Of a DNA stretch of 59,774 nt, positions 1 to 8,985 are shown one piece after another. The stretch is from Mycolicibacterium agri. GTDB lineage: Bacteria > Actinomycetota > Actinomycetes > Mycobacteriales > Mycobacteriaceae. Position numbers and translations under genes: made by a program. Below the pieces are notes generated by a model. The model was not told where the DNA came from. It searched no databases and saw only the letters and a program-made list of their open reading frames with translations. The DNA lies in NCBI RefSeq assembly GCF_002553505.1, contig NZ_PDCP01000038.1, positions 1 to 59,774 of the forward strand, given 5' to 3'. The stretch's first letter is position 1. Each line of letters begins with the position of its first letter.

Positions 1-61
1 GGTCTGACTGAACACACGCGCCACAGAGCGCTTTGAGGCACCCCGCCCCCAAAGCCACTAA
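1..61. other. Unrelated sequence joined to mce4B (insertion end or contig junction)
   Basis: The mce4B reading frame (codons in phase with base 80) meets a TAA at 59-61 and a TGA at 5-7, so these bases do not continue the gene. No other frame reads as protein I recognise. The most likely explanations are the terminus of an inserted element or a contig edge at a repeat, in line with the transposase fragment at the other end of the window. I cannot identify the element. Its bases show no obvious likeness to the IS30-type sequence at the right end. Confidence 0.4.
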
Positions 62-214
62 TTCAGCAGGCTCCTAGGCGCGTACGGCTCGTTCTTCAAC
101 ATCTTCTACTGCTCGACGAGGTTGAAGATCAACGGGCCCGCAGGCAGCGACATCCTGGTTCCGTTCGGTGGGCCGCCCGATCCGTCGAAGGGGAGGTGCT
201 CGGAAGATGGCTAG
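62..214 (+). pseudogene. mce4B: Mce4B, C-terminal fragment only
   Basis: About 50 codons remain, containing the segment LLGAYGSFFNIFYCS and ending ...RCSEDG before TAG at 212-214. This looks like the C-terminus of an Mce B-subunit, and it directly precedes and overlaps mce4C by eight bases, as expected in an mce operon. Mce4B is one of six MlaD-domain subunits of the Mce4 steroid importer. Everything upstream is missing in this window: the frame is closed by a stop at 59-61. Whether the gene is truly interrupted in the genome or only cut by assembly cannot be told here. The fragment identity is fairly sure; its status as pseudogene is not. Confidence 0.7.
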
Positions 215-1265
215 GCCCGACGGCGCAAACCCGTTGCGCACCGGCATTTTCGGCATCGTCCTGGTGGCGTGCCTGGTGCTGGTGTCGTTCGGCTACACCA
301 GCCTGCCGTTCTGGCCGCAGGGTAAGCCCTACGAGGCGTACTTCACCGATGCGGGCGGCATCTCACCCGGCAACGACGTCAACGTCTCCGGCATCAATGT
401 CGGCAAGGTCACCGGCGTGGAGTTGGCCGGCGACACCGCGAAGGTGACGTTCACCGTCGACCGCAACGTCAAGGTCGGCGACCAGTCGCTCGTCGCGATC
501 AAGACCGACACCGTGCTCGGCGAGAAGTCGCTCGCGGTCACTCCGCGCGGCGGCGGGTCATCCACCGTTATCCCGTTGGGCCGCACCACGACTCCCTACA
601 CGCTGAACACCGCGCTGCAGGATCTCGGCCAGAATGTCGCCGCACTGGACAAGCCGCGCTTCGAGCAGGCGTTGCAGACGCTGACCGACTCGCTGCGGGA
701 CGCCACGCCGCACCTGCGCAGCGCGCTCGACGGCGTCACGAACCTGTCCCGTAGCCTCAACCGGCGCGACGAGGCCCTCGAAACATTGCTGACGCACGCC
801 AAGCGGGTGTCCGACACGCTGGCTCAGCGCTCTGAGCAGGTGAACAAACTGATCCTGGACGGCAACCTGCTCTTCGCTGCGCTCGACGAGCGGCGCCAGG
901 CGCTGTCCAACCTGATCGCTGGCATCCAGGATGTGTCGGAACAGCTTTCGGGGTTCGTCGCCGACAACCGCCGCGAGTTCAAGCCCGCGCTGGAGAAGAT
1001 GAACCTGGTGTTGGACAACCTGCTCGAGCGGCGCGAGCACATCAGCGAGGCGCTCAAGCGGCTGCCGCCGTATGCGACCGCGCTCGGCGAGGTGGTCGGC
1101 TCGGGTCCCGGCTTCCAGATCAACCTGTACGGCCTGCCGCCCGCCCCGATCGCGGAAGTGTTGTTCGACACCTACTTCCAGCCCGGCAAGCTGCCCGACA
1201 GCCTCTCCGACATGCTCAAGGGCTACATCTCGGAACGACTGATCATCAGGCCGAAGTCACCATGA
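207..1265 (+). CDS. mce4C: Mce-family protein Mce4C
   Basis: Subunit of the Mce4 transporter, which in mycobacteria imports cholesterol across the cell envelope. The 352-residue product has an N-terminal membrane anchor (about residues 11-30), an MlaD/MCE domain (about 37-115, with GNDVNVSGINVGKV) and a long alpha-helical region that in this family forms the lipid tunnel. I start it at ATG 207 because GGGGAGG lies 8-10 bases upstream; an earlier in-frame start at 168 would lie inside mce4B. The stop overlaps the mce4D start (ATGA), so it is translationally coupled. The third position in the operon and the downstream mam genes followed by otsA identify it as the mce4 copy. Confidence 0.93.
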   Translation: MARPDGANPLRTGIFGIVLVACLVLVSFGYTSLPFWPQGKPYEAYFTDAGGISPGNDVNVSGINVGKVTGVELAGDTAKVTFTVDRNVKVGDQSLVAIKTDTVLGEKSLAVTPRGGGSSTVIPLGRTTTPYTLNTALQDLGQNVAALDKPRFEQALQTLTDSLRDATPHLRSALDGVTNLSRSLNRRDEALETLLTHAKRVSDTLAQRSEQVNKLILDGNLLFAALDERRQALSNLIAGIQDVSEQLSGFVADNRREFKPALEKMNLVLDNLLERREHISEALKRLPPYATALGEVVGSGPGFQINLYGLPPAPIAEVLFDTYFQPGKLPDSLSDMLKGYISERLIIRPKSP

Positions 1266-2674
1266 CGCACGCGAACTCGTCCCGAGACCGCAGCCGCTGG
1301 TTGCGGATCGCGCTGGCCGCCGTGCTGGTCGCGATCCTCGCCGTCGGTGTGTACCTGGTGTGGCCCGCCCGCACCGGGCACAAGATCATCGCTTACTTCA
1401 CGTCCGCAGTGGGTCTCTATCCGGGCGACGACGTCCGCATCGTCGGTGTGCCGGTGGGAAAGGTCGACTCGATCGAACCGCGGGCCAGCGATGTGAAGAT
1501 CACGATGACCGTCAAGGACGGAGTGCAGGTTCCCGCCGACGCGAAGGCGTTGATCATCTCCCCGAACCTGGTGTCGGCCCGCTTCATTCAGCTCACCCCG
1601 GCCTATACCGGCGGTCCGACGCTGTCGGAGGGCGCCAGCATCGGCCTCGACCGCACCGCAGTTCCCGTCGAATGGGACGAGGTGAAGGAACAGCTGACGG
1701 CGCTGAGCCGCGAACTCGGCCCGCAGGACGGCTCCCTGCAGGGTCCACTGAGCGCCGTCGTCAACCAGGCCGCCGACACGTTCGACGGCAACGGCGACTC
1801 GTTCCGGCAGGCGCTGCGGGAGCTGTCGCAGACGGCAGGCCGGCTCGGCGACTCCCGCACCGACCTGTTCGGCACCATCCGAAATCTGCAGGTGTTGGTC
1901 AACGCGCTGTCGAACAGCAACGAACAGATCGTGCAGTTCACCAACCACGTGGCGTCGGTGTCGCAGGTATTGGCAGAGAGCTCAGCGGATTTGGACAACA
2001 CGCTCGGCACGCTCAATCAGGCGTTGTCCGACGTGCGCGGCTTCCTCAACGACAGCAACGAGGCGTTGATCGGTCAGGTCAACAAGCTGACCGACTTCAC
2101 CAACATCCTCACCGAGCACAGCGACGACATCGAGCAGATCCTGCACATCACGCCCAACGGCCTGGCCAACTTCTACAACATCTACAACCCGGCCCAGGGC
2201 ACCGTCGGCGGCCTGCTGACCCTGCCGAACTTCGCCAACCCCGTGCAGTTCATCTGCGGCGGTGTGTTCGACGCGGGCACGTCCACCGACAACTACAAGC
2301 GCGCCGAGATCTGCAGGCAGCGAATGGGTCCGGTGCTGCGGCGCATCACGATGAACTTCCCGCCGCTGCTGTTCCACCCGATCAACAGCATCACCGCCTA
2401 CAAGGGCCAGATCATCTACGACACCCCGGAGACCGAGGCGAAGGCGAAGACTCCGGTGCCGTACCTGCAGTGGCAGCCCGCGCCCGGCGTGACACCGCCG
2501 AAGCCGTCGGATGCGACCGACCTCAGCTCGCTGATGGTGCCGCCCGCGGAGTCGACCTCGCACGCGGGAGGCCCGGAAGCGGCGCCGCCGCCGGGACCCG
2601 ACGCCGGTCCGGCGCCCGGCCCGGCCGACCCGAACGCACCCGCTCCGCTGCCCGCCGAAGGAGGTGGGGGATGA
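1262..2674 (+). CDS. mce4D: Mce-family protein Mce4D
   Basis: Fourth Mce subunit of the steroid importer. The 470-residue product has an N-terminal transmembrane segment (about 12-31), an MCE domain (YFTSAVGLYPGDDVRIVGVP, about 42-120), a helical region and a proline/alanine-rich C-terminal tail (from about residue 405) ending in glycines. It overlaps mce4C at the start and mce4E at the end by four bases (ATGA). The low-complexity tail is typical of D and F subunits and is probably exposed in the periplasm or cell wall. The family assignment is sure. The letter is from operon order. Confidence 0.93.
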   Translation: MTHANSSRDRSRWLRIALAAVLVAILAVGVYLVWPARTGHKIIAYFTSAVGLYPGDDVRIVGVPVGKVDSIEPRASDVKITMTVKDGVQVPADAKALIISPNLVSARFIQLTPAYTGGPTLSEGASIGLDRTAVPVEWDEVKEQLTALSRELGPQDGSLQGPLSAVVNQAADTFDGNGDSFRQALRELSQTAGRLGDSRTDLFGTIRNLQVLVNALSNSNEQIVQFTNHVASVSQVLAESSADLDNTLGTLNQALSDVRGFLNDSNEALIGQVNKLTDFTNILTEHSDDIEQILHITPNGLANFYNIYNPAQGTVGGLLTLPNFANPVQFICGGVFDAGTSTDNYKRAEICRQRMGPVLRRITMNFPPLLFHPINSITAYKGQIIYDTPETEAKAKTPVPYLQWQPAPGVTPPKPSDATDLSSLMVPPAESTSHAGGPEAAPPPGPDAGPAPGPADPNAPAPLPAEGGGG

Positions 2675-3864
2675 GTAAGTCGTTGCGCACCACAACATTC
2701 CGTGCCGCCCGGCGCACCGTCGCGATCTCGGCGGGCGCCACGCTGCTGGCCGGCTGCTCGTTCGGGGGGCTGAACTCGCTGAACATGCCCGGCACCGCGG
2801 GCCACGGCCCCGGCTCGTACAAGATCACCGTGCAGCTTCCCGACGTGGCGACGCTGCCGCAGAACTCGCCGGTGATGGTCGACGACGTGACCGTCGGCAG
2901 CGTCTCCGGCGTCGACGCCGTGCAGCGCCCCGACGGCACCTTCTACGCGGCCGTGCAACTGTCGCTGGACAGCAACGTCAAGCTGCCCGAGAACGCGACG
3001 GCCAAGGTGGCGCAGACCTCGCTGCTGGGGTCGCAGCACATCGAGTTGTCCGCACCGGTGGACGAGAAGCCGGTCGGTCAGCTCAAGAACGGCTCGCAGA
3101 TCCCGCTGGACCGCACCGGGCGGTATCCGACCACCGAGGAGGTGCTTTCGTCGCTCGGCGTCGTGGTGAACAAGGGCAATCTTGGTGCGCTGCAGGACAT
3201 CACCGACGAGACGTACAACGCGGTGGCAGGCCGTCAGGGCAGCTTCACCGATCTGGTTCCCCGGCTGGCCGAGCTGACGGCGTCGCTGGATCAACAGACA
3301 AACGACATCATCGCGGCCGCCGAGGGTTTGAACCGGTTCGCCGGGATCCTGGCCAACAGCAGAGACGATCTGGGCCGCACCCTCGACACGCTGCCCGCCG
3401 CGCTCGAGGTGCTGAACAAGAACCGCGGCAACATCGTCGACGCATTCGCGGCGCTGCAACGCTTTGCCACCATCGCGTCGAACATCCTGGCCAAGACAAA
3501 GGACGACTTCGCGGCCAACTTCAAGGACCTGTTCCCGATCATCAAGTCGCTCAACGACAATGTCGACTACCTGATCAAGGACCTCGAGTTCCTGCCGACG
3601 TTCCCGTTCCACTACAAGTACCTGCGTCGGGCGGTACGCGGTGACTACCTGAACGTGTATACGACGTTCGACCTGACACTGCGCCGCATCGGAGAATCGA
3701 TCTTCACGACCTCGTGGGGATTGGACAGCAACATGGCCCACATGAGCGAGATCATCAACCCGCCCGACTTCCTCACCGGGTCCCTTGCCAACCTGTCCGG
3801 GCAGGCGGCCGACCCGTTCAAGATCCCGCCGGGGTCTGCGACCCAACACGACGAGGGGCCCTGA
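2671..3864 (+). CDS. mce4E: Mce4E lipoprotein (LprN)
   Basis: The lipoprotein subunit of the Mce4 complex. The 397-residue product begins with an arginine-rich n-region, a hydrophobic core and the lipobox LLAGC with Cys29 as the lipidation site. An MCE domain follows (ITVQLPDVATLPQNSPVMVDD, about 48-125), then a helical segment. ATG 2671 overlaps the mce4D stop, and its own stop overlaps mce4F (TGATG). A lipidated E subunit is the rule in actinobacterial mce operons. Confidence 0.94.
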   Translation: MSKSLRTTTFRAARRTVAISAGATLLAGCSFGGLNSLNMPGTAGHGPGSYKITVQLPDVATLPQNSPVMVDDVTVGSVSGVDAVQRPDGTFYAAVQLSLDSNVKLPENATAKVAQTSLLGSQHIELSAPVDEKPVGQLKNGSQIPLDRTGRYPTTEEVLSSLGVVVNKGNLGALQDITDETYNAVAGRQGSFTDLVPRLAELTASLDQQTNDIIAAAEGLNRFAGILANSRDDLGRTLDTLPAALEVLNKNRGNIVDAFAALQRFATIASNILAKTKDDFAANFKDLFPIIKSLNDNVDYLIKDLEFLPTFPFHYKYLRRAVRGDYLNVYTTFDLTLRRIGESIFTTSWGLDSNMAHMSEIINPPDFLTGSLANLSGQAADPFKIPPGSATQHDEGP

Positions 3865-5555
3865 TGCTTGATCGGCTGACTCGTCTTCAACTGTCGATCT
3901 TCGCGATCGTCACGGTGCTCACCGTCAGCGCCATCTCGATCTTCTACCTGCATTTGCCCGCCGCCGTCGGTATCGGCGCTTACCGGGTGGACGCGAATTT
4001 CGTTGCCGGCGGCGGCATTTACGAAAACGCCAATGTCACTTACCGCGGGGTGACGATCGGTCGGGTGGAATCGGTCGGGCTGACCAACGACGGCGTCGTC
4101 GCGCACATGCGGCTCAACAGCGGCACACCGGTGCCCGACAACGTCACCGCGACCGTGAAGAGCGTCTCCGCGGTGGGCGAGCAGTACATCGACCTGGTGC
4201 CGCCGGAGGACCCGTCGTCGCAGAAGCTGCGCAACGGCGCCTCGATCCCGCAGGACCGCACCGCGATCGGCCAGGACATCGCCGGGCTGTTGGACGAGGC
4301 CGACAGGCTGGTCGCCAGCGTCAGCGACAGCCGACTGCAGGACCTGTTGCGCGAGACCTTCAAGGCGTTCAACGGGTCGGGGCCGGAACTGGCGCGCTTG
4401 ATCCAGTCGTCGCGGCTGTTGGTCGACGAGGCGAACAACAACTACGGGCAGGTCAGTCAACTGATCGACCAGGCGGGCCCGTTCCTCGACGCGCAGATCC
4501 GCGGCGGGGACGACATCAAATCGCTGGCCGACGGCCTGGCCCGCCTCACCGGCGAGGTGGCCAACGCCGACCCGCAACTGCGGACCACCCTGCAGACCGT
4601 GCCAGGCGCCACGGAGGCGGCCAACGAGACGTTCAGCGGCATCCGGCCGTCGTTCCCCGTGCTGGCGGCGAACCTGGCTAACTTCGGCCGGATCGGCGTG
4701 ATCTACAACAAGTCGCTGGAGCAGGCGCTGGTGATCTTCCCGGCGCTGATGGCGGCGCTGAGCACCGTCGCAGGCGGTGTGCCCGCCGACGAAGGCGGCA
4801 AGCTGGACTTCAAGATCCACCTGCAGGACCCGCCGCCCTGCTCGGTCGGCTTCCTGCCCGCCACCCAGATCAGGTCGCCCGCCGACACCACGCTGCGCGA
4901 ACTGCCGCCCGACCTGTACTGCAAGGTCGCCCACAACGACCCGTCGGTGGTGCGTGGCGCGCGCAACTACCCCTGCCAGGAGTTCCCCGGCAAGCGGGCG
5001 CCGACGATCCAGCTGTGCCGCGATCCCAAGGGATACGTGCCGATCGGCAGTAATCCGTGGCGCGGCCCGCCCATCCCGTACGGCAGCGAACCGATCACCG
5101 ATCCGCGGATGACGCTGCCGCAGAACAAGTTTCCCTACATTCCGCCGGAGGTCGACCCGGACCCGGGGCCGCCGGCGGTGCAGCTGCCGCCGGGTGTCCC
5201 GCCGGGGCCAGGTCCTGCGCCGCACGCCCCGTACCCGCTGCCTGTGCCGCCGAACGAGCCGGGGCCGTTGCCGCCCCCGCTGCCGTTCTATGCGCCGCCG
5301 GATCAGGTGGTGCCGCCGTACGGCAGAACGCCGCCGCCACCACCCGAGGGTGCGCCGCCGCCGGCGCCTGCGCCTGCTCCGCCGGAAGCGCCCCCGCTGC
5401 CGGCCGAGGCGCCGCCGATGGCCAGCGCCACCTATGACCAGAACGGCAAGTTCGTCGACCCAGCCGGGGAAACTGGCGTGTTCGCGGGGGGAACTGACAA
5501 ACTGGCGCCCGCAGAGAACTGGGTTGATCTGATGTTGGCTCCAAGGCAGGCGTAG
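3864..5555 (+). CDS. mce4F: Mce-family protein Mce4F
   Basis: Last of the six MCE subunits. The 563-residue product has an N-terminal membrane segment (about 10-33), an MCE domain (YENANVTYRGVTIGRV, about 50-115), a helical region, a cysteine-containing stretch (about 315-400) and a very proline-rich tail from about residue 430 with many PPP and PAP runs. ATG 3864 shares bases with the mce4E stop. The tail is probably a wall-spanning or interaction segment (inference). The next gene begins directly at the stop codon. Confidence 0.92.
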   Translation: MLDRLTRLQLSIFAIVTVLTVSAISIFYLHLPAAVGIGAYRVDANFVAGGGIYENANVTYRGVTIGRVESVGLTNDGVVAHMRLNSGTPVPDNVTATVKSVSAVGEQYIDLVPPEDPSSQKLRNGASIPQDRTAIGQDIAGLLDEADRLVASVSDSRLQDLLRETFKAFNGSGPELARLIQSSRLLVDEANNNYGQVSQLIDQAGPFLDAQIRGGDDIKSLADGLARLTGEVANADPQLRTTLQTVPGATEAANETFSGIRPSFPVLAANLANFGRIGVIYNKSLEQALVIFPALMAALSTVAGGVPADEGGKLDFKIHLQDPPPCSVGFLPATQIRSPADTTLRELPPDLYCKVAHNDPSVVRGARNYPCQEFPGKRAPTIQLCRDPKGYVPIGSNPWRGPPIPYGSEPITDPRMTLPQNKFPYIPPEVDPDPGPPAVQLPPGVPPGPGPAPHAPYPLPVPPNEPGPLPPPLPFYAPPDQVVPPYGRTPPPPPEGAPPPAPAPAPPEAPPLPAEAPPMASATYDQNGKFVDPAGETGVFAGGTDKLAPAENWVDLMLAPRQA

Positions 5556-6251
5556 ATGGCAGAGAACACGGCTTCGACGCGACCATCGCCGAAGCCGGCG
5601 GGAAGGCGTCGTGCTTTCCGTGCGGCCGGACCGGCGAATGGTGCGGCGGCCACGCCGACCGGGGTGCCGGTCGAGCCGCCGAAAACCGTCAAGGTGCGGC
5701 TGACGCGGCCTGCGGGCCCGCCGCCGCGGCGGCAACCCCACCGCAGCCTGGTCGCCCTGGTGTCGAGCATCGCGGTGCTCGTCGCCGTGCTGGCATTGGG
5801 CGCCGTCGTCGCGTTGACCGTCAACCATCAGCGCGACGAGGAAGCCGGCGCGGCGCACAACCAGAAGTACGTCGACACCGCGTCGCAGTTCGTGGTGAAC
5901 ATGTTCAGCTACACGCAGGACACCATCGACGAAAGCGTCGACCGGTTCGTCAACAGCACCAGCGGCCCGCTGCGCGACATGATGAGCCAGGGCGAGAACG
6001 CCGAGAACCTCAAGCTGTTGTTCCGCGACACTAATGCCAGCGCCGAGGCCGTGGTCAACGGCGCCGCGCTGGAGAAGGTCGATGAAACCGGCAGGAGGGC
6101 CGACGTTCTGGTGGCGGTGCGGGTGACGGTCACCGATCTGGACGGAAACAACGCCCCGTCGCAGCCGTACCGACTCCGCGTCACGGTGCAGGAGGACGAC
6201 AACGGTCGCATGACGTTCTACGACCTGAAGTACCCCGACGGGGGCAACTAG
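5556..6251 (+). CDS. mam4A: Mce-associated membrane protein Mam4A
   Basis: Equivalent by position to Rv3493c of M. tuberculosis (from memory). The 231-residue protein has a basic, proline-rich cytoplasmic N-terminus, one transmembrane helix (about residues 63-88, VALVSSIAVLVAVLALGAVVAL) and an extracytoplasmic domain that in this family has a SnoaL/VirB8-like fold. Mam proteins are thought to stabilise Mce complexes. It abuts mce4F (TAG then ATG) and overlaps mam4B (TAGTG), so it belongs to the same transcript. Confidence 0.85.
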   Translation: MAENTASTRPSPKPAGRRRAFRAAGPANGAAATPTGVPVEPPKTVKVRLTRPAGPPPRRQPHRSLVALVSSIAVLVAVLALGAVVALTVNHQRDEEAGAAHNQKYVDTASQFVVNMFSYTQDTIDESVDRFVNSTSGPLRDMMSQGENAENLKLLFRDTNASAEAVVNGAALEKVDETGRRADVLVAVRVTVTDLDGNNAPSQPYRLRVTVQEDDNGRMTFYDLKYPDGGN

Positions 6252-6745
6252 TGAGTACCCGTACATCGAAACTTGTTGCCGCACTGGTCATTCTGCTGGC
6301 GTGCGGGTTCGTCGCGCTGGCTGGCGTAGGCGGCTGGTTCTACTGGAACGGCGTGGAGATCCAGGGCGAGAAGGACGCCCGCGTCATCCTGGCCGACAAG
6401 GCCAAGGAGCAGATCCCGAAGGTCTTCGGCTACGACTATCAGACGGTCGAGCGAACGCTGAACGACATCTATCCGTTGCTGACGCCCAGTTACCGTCAGG
6501 AGTTCAAGGACCGCGCCATGAAGGACATCATCCCGCAGGCGCGGGAACGGCAGCTGGTCAGCCAGGCCAACACAGTCGGGGTGGGAGTTCTGGCCGCAGA
6601 ACGGAATTCAGGTTCGGTGATGGTGTATCTGAACCGCACCGTGACCGACAAGTCGAAGGAACCGGTGTACGACGGCAGTCGGCTGAAGGTGGACTACGTC
6701 AAGGTCGACGGCCAGTGGCTGATCAACTACATCACACCGATCTGA
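6251..6745 (+). CDS. mam4B: Mce-associated membrane protein Mam4B
   Basis: Equivalent by position to Rv3492c. The GTG start overlaps the mam4A stop. The 164-residue product has one N-terminal transmembrane helix (about 8-28) and a small extracytoplasmic domain ending KVDGQWLINYITPI, typical of the SnoaL/VirB8-like fold. It probably pairs with Mam4A as an accessory of the Mce4 importer. Its 3' end overlaps the 3' end of otsA on the opposite strand by 14 bases, leaving no room for a classic terminator between the two transcripts. Confidence 0.85.
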   Translation: MSTRTSKLVAALVILLACGFVALAGVGGWFYWNGVEIQGEKDARVILADKAKEQIPKVFGYDYQTVERTLNDIYPLLTPSYRQEFKDRAMKDIIPQARERQLVSQANTVGVGVLAAERNSGSVMVYLNRTVTDKSKEPVYDGSRLKVDYVKVDGQWLINYITPI

Positions 6746-8213
6746 CGCCGGAGGCCTTCTGCGCATCCGTCCGCGTCGACGCCAGCGCGTCGAGGAAGGA
6801 CCGCGCCCACCGGTCGACGTCATGAGCGAGCACCTGCCTGCGTAATGCGCGCATCCTGCGCCTGCCCTCTTCGGGGGTCTGGTTCAGTGCTCGTTCGATG
6901 GCGTTCTTGACGCCCTCGAGGTCGTGCGGGTTGGCCAGGTATGCCTGCCGCAATTCGGCCGCCGCGCCGGTGAATTCGCTGAGCACCAGCGCGCCGCCGA
7001 GATCGCTGCGGCAGGCGACGTACTCCTTGGCCACCAAATTCATGCCGTCGCGCAGCGGCGTCACCAGCATCACGTCGGCCGCGACGAAGAACGAGATCAG
7101 CTCATCGCGCGGGACCGCCCGGTGGATGTAATGCACGATCGGCTGGCCCACCTCGCCGTACTCGCCGTTGATGTGGCCGACCTGGCGCTCGATGTCTTCG
7201 CGCATTTCGATATAGCTCTCGACGCGCTCGCGGCTCGGGGTGGCCAACTGCACGAGCACGGTGTCATCGCGTTTGACCCGGCCCTCGGCGAGCAACTCCG
7301 CAAAGGCCTTCAGCCGAACGTCGATGCCCTTGGTGTAGTCGAGGCGGTCCACACCCAGCAGAATCTTGCGCGGATTGCCGAGCTCGGTGCGCAGTTGGCG
7401 AGCACGTTGCCGGACGGATCTCTCGCGGGCCTTCCTGTCCAGCTCGCCGGAGTCGATGGAGATCGGGAAAGCGCCGACGATCACGGTGCGGAAGCCGATC
7501 TGGACTTCGCCGAAGCGCGACCGCACACCGACCGAAGCGCGGGAAGTGTTGGCCCCCACCAGACGCCGCGACAGGAAAAGGAAGTTCTGCGCGCCGCCGG
7601 GCAGGTGAAACCCGACCAGATCGGCGCCGAGCAGCCCCTCGATGATCTCGGTGCGCCACGGCATCTGCATGAACAGCTCGACCGGCGGGAACGGGATGTG
7701 CAGGAAGAACCCGATGGTGAGGTCGGGCCGCAGCATGCGCAGCATCTTCGGCACCAGCTGCAGCTGGTAGTCCTGGACCCAAACTGTCGCGTTCTGCGCG
7801 GCGGCTCGCGCGGTCGCCTCGGCGAAGCGCCGATTCACCTCGACATAGCGGTCCCACCACTCGCGGTGGTAGATCGGCTTGACGATGACGTCGTGGTAGA
7901 GGGGCCACAACGTGGCGTTGGAGAACCCCTCGTAGTACATCGCCACGTCCTCGGCGGACAGGCTGACCGGATACAACTGCAGGTCGTCCTCGACGAACGG
8001 CTCTTCGTCGGTGTCCGGAATGCCCGGCCAGCCGATCCACGCGCCTTTACGCCGACGCAGCAGCGGTTCAAGGGCGGTGACCAGCCCGCCAGGACTCCGT
8101 TTCGACCGAGTGGTTCCGTCGGGCAACCGCTCCATGTCGATCGGCAGCCGGTTGGCCACGACGACAAAGTCAGAATTCCCGGAGACGACTTTCTGGCCGC
8201 CCTCCGAGGTCAT
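6732..8213 (-). CDS. otsA: Alpha,alpha-trehalose-phosphate synthase OtsA
   Basis: Makes trehalose-6-phosphate from a nucleoside-diphosphate glucose and glucose-6-phosphate, the first step of the OtsA-OtsB trehalose pathway; trehalose is a stress solute and mycolate carrier in mycobacteria. The 493-residue GT20 protein shows the N-terminal glucose-6-phosphate loop (VVVANRLPI; SPGGLVTAL), WIGWPG, VQDYQLQLVPKMLR, GFFLHIPFPP, DRLDYTKGID and the nucleotide-sugar site PLRDGMNLVAKEYVA. ATG 8213 directly follows the stop of the small upstream gene. Position next to mce4 matches Rv3490. Confidence 0.96.
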   Translation of the reverse strand: MTSEGGQKVVSGNSDFVVVANRLPIDMERLPDGTTRSKRSPGGLVTALEPLLRRRKGAWIGWPGIPDTDEEPFVEDDLQLYPVSLSAEDVAMYYEGFSNATLWPLYHDVIVKPIYHREWWDRYVEVNRRFAEATARAAAQNATVWVQDYQLQLVPKMLRMLRPDLTIGFFLHIPFPPVELFMQMPWRTEIIEGLLGADLVGFHLPGGAQNFLFLSRRLVGANTSRASVGVRSRFGEVQIGFRTVIVGAFPISIDSGELDRKARERSVRQRARQLRTELGNPRKILLGVDRLDYTKGIDVRLKAFAELLAEGRVKRDDTVLVQLATPSRERVESYIEMREDIERQVGHINGEYGEVGQPIVHYIHRAVPRDELISFFVAADVMLVTPLRDGMNLVAKEYVACRSDLGGALVLSEFTGAAAELRQAYLANPHDLEGVKNAIERALNQTPEEGRRRMRALRRQVLAHDVDRWARSFLDALASTRTDAQKASGVRSV

Positions 8214-8378
8214 TTATGCCTCGAGCTTTGCCGGTCCAATGCCGAGCATCGACAGGAGAATGCGGCATTCGTCGGCGTCGTTGGCGTATGCGGCGACGAC
8301 ACGCCTGGCCTGGCGGGCGGTGCTGTCGGCTAGCGGTTCGACTTCGCCGATATCGGCGGGATCAGATTTTGCAGCCAT
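8214..8378 (-). CDS. 54-residue conserved small protein upstream of otsA (Rv3489-like)
   Basis: Reading from ATG 8378 gives MAAKSDPADIGEVEPLADST... to ...LLSMLGIGPAKLEA, stopping at TAA 8214-8216, the base before the otsA start, so the two are almost certainly cotranscribed. Length and place match the small unknown gene Rv3489 beside otsA in M. tuberculosis (from memory). The sequence is acidic, one short helical region rich in Ala and Arg, with one Cys and no signal peptide or membrane helix. Function unknown. Tight coupling suggests a role linked to trehalose synthesis (inference). Confidence 0.75.
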   Translation of the reverse strand: MAAKSDPADIGEVEPLADSTARQARRVVAAYANDADECRILLSMLGIGPAKLEA

Positions 8379-8429
8379 GACACCACCTTATCTCCGGCCA
8401 GGCCGGGCGCCGTTCGCGGTAGTCGCGGG

Positions 8430-8834
8430 TCAGCCGATGTTGCCGGTCGATCCGTGCACCGTCGGGCTGCTGCCGACCTCGGAGTGCGGCACCGGCTGTG
8501 GCCCCATGGCCTGCGATTCCTCGGCAAGGCCGATGCACTCGCCGGTGTTGTGCCCGGTGCACGGGATGCCCGCGCCGCCGCCGCCGGGGACCGTCACCGC
8601 GGGGATGTTGGGATTGCCGCCGATCGCCTGATAAGGAGCACCAGCGTTGGGAACCAGGTGCGGGACGCACTGCGCGGTGTACAGGTCAGGCTCCTCGCCG
8701 GCAGGGCACTGGGCCATCGGCGTGGCGGCCGGAGTGGGTGTCGCGACGAAGGCGATCGCCGGCGCCGCCGCTACCGCAACAGCAAAACCAGCGGCAGTGA
8801 TCACTCGTCTCACGGAAAACTTCAGGGTTGCCAT
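8430..8834 (-). CDS. Small exported Cys-containing protein, paralog 1 (Ibp1-annotated family)
   Basis: 134 residues from ATG 8834. A signal peptide (MATLKFSVRRVITAAGFAVA..., cleavage near the alanine run) is followed by a mature part with four conserved cysteines: CPAGEE, CVPHLVP, GIPCTGHNTG and CIGLAEE, then a VPHSEV motif. Two paralogs lie at 9037-9399 and 15181-15540. This copy has a longer, glycine-rich tail. As I recall, such proteins are auto-annotated as intersectin-EH binding protein Ibp1; the name is not evidence of function. The four cysteines suggest two disulfides in a small secreted or wall-associated protein. An earlier in-frame start at 8906 would precede the signal peptide with non-signal sequence. 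Confidence 0.8.
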   Translation of the reverse strand: MATLKFSVRRVITAAGFAVAVAAAPAIAFVATPTPAATPMAQCPAGEEPDLYTAQCVPHLVPNAGAPYQAIGGNPNIPAVTVPGGGGAGIPCTGHNTGECIGLAEESQAMGPQPVPHSEVGSSPTVHGSTGNIG

Positions 8835-8985
8835 CGTCACGCTTTCTGTAGGTTCACTGACAGATATCGTCGAGGCGATTGTATGAAAACTGGATGATAT
8901 CTGCATACATTCCCAGGGTTTCCTGGGAAAATGCCCCGACTCGTGACGATGGAAATTGCCGAAAGAAACGTCACAAAACGGTAAA

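Noticed and set aside
1360..3864. 834-codon frame read as a giant fusion with Mce4E
   Set aside because: Its first 437 codons are an out-of-frame reading of mce4D; the real gene begins at ATG 2671 with a lipobox.
3645..6284. Long open frame (879 codons) antisense to mce4E-F and mam4A-B
   Set aside because: Arg/His/Gln-rich translation, no domain, fully antisense to well-identified genes; a GC-bias shadow.
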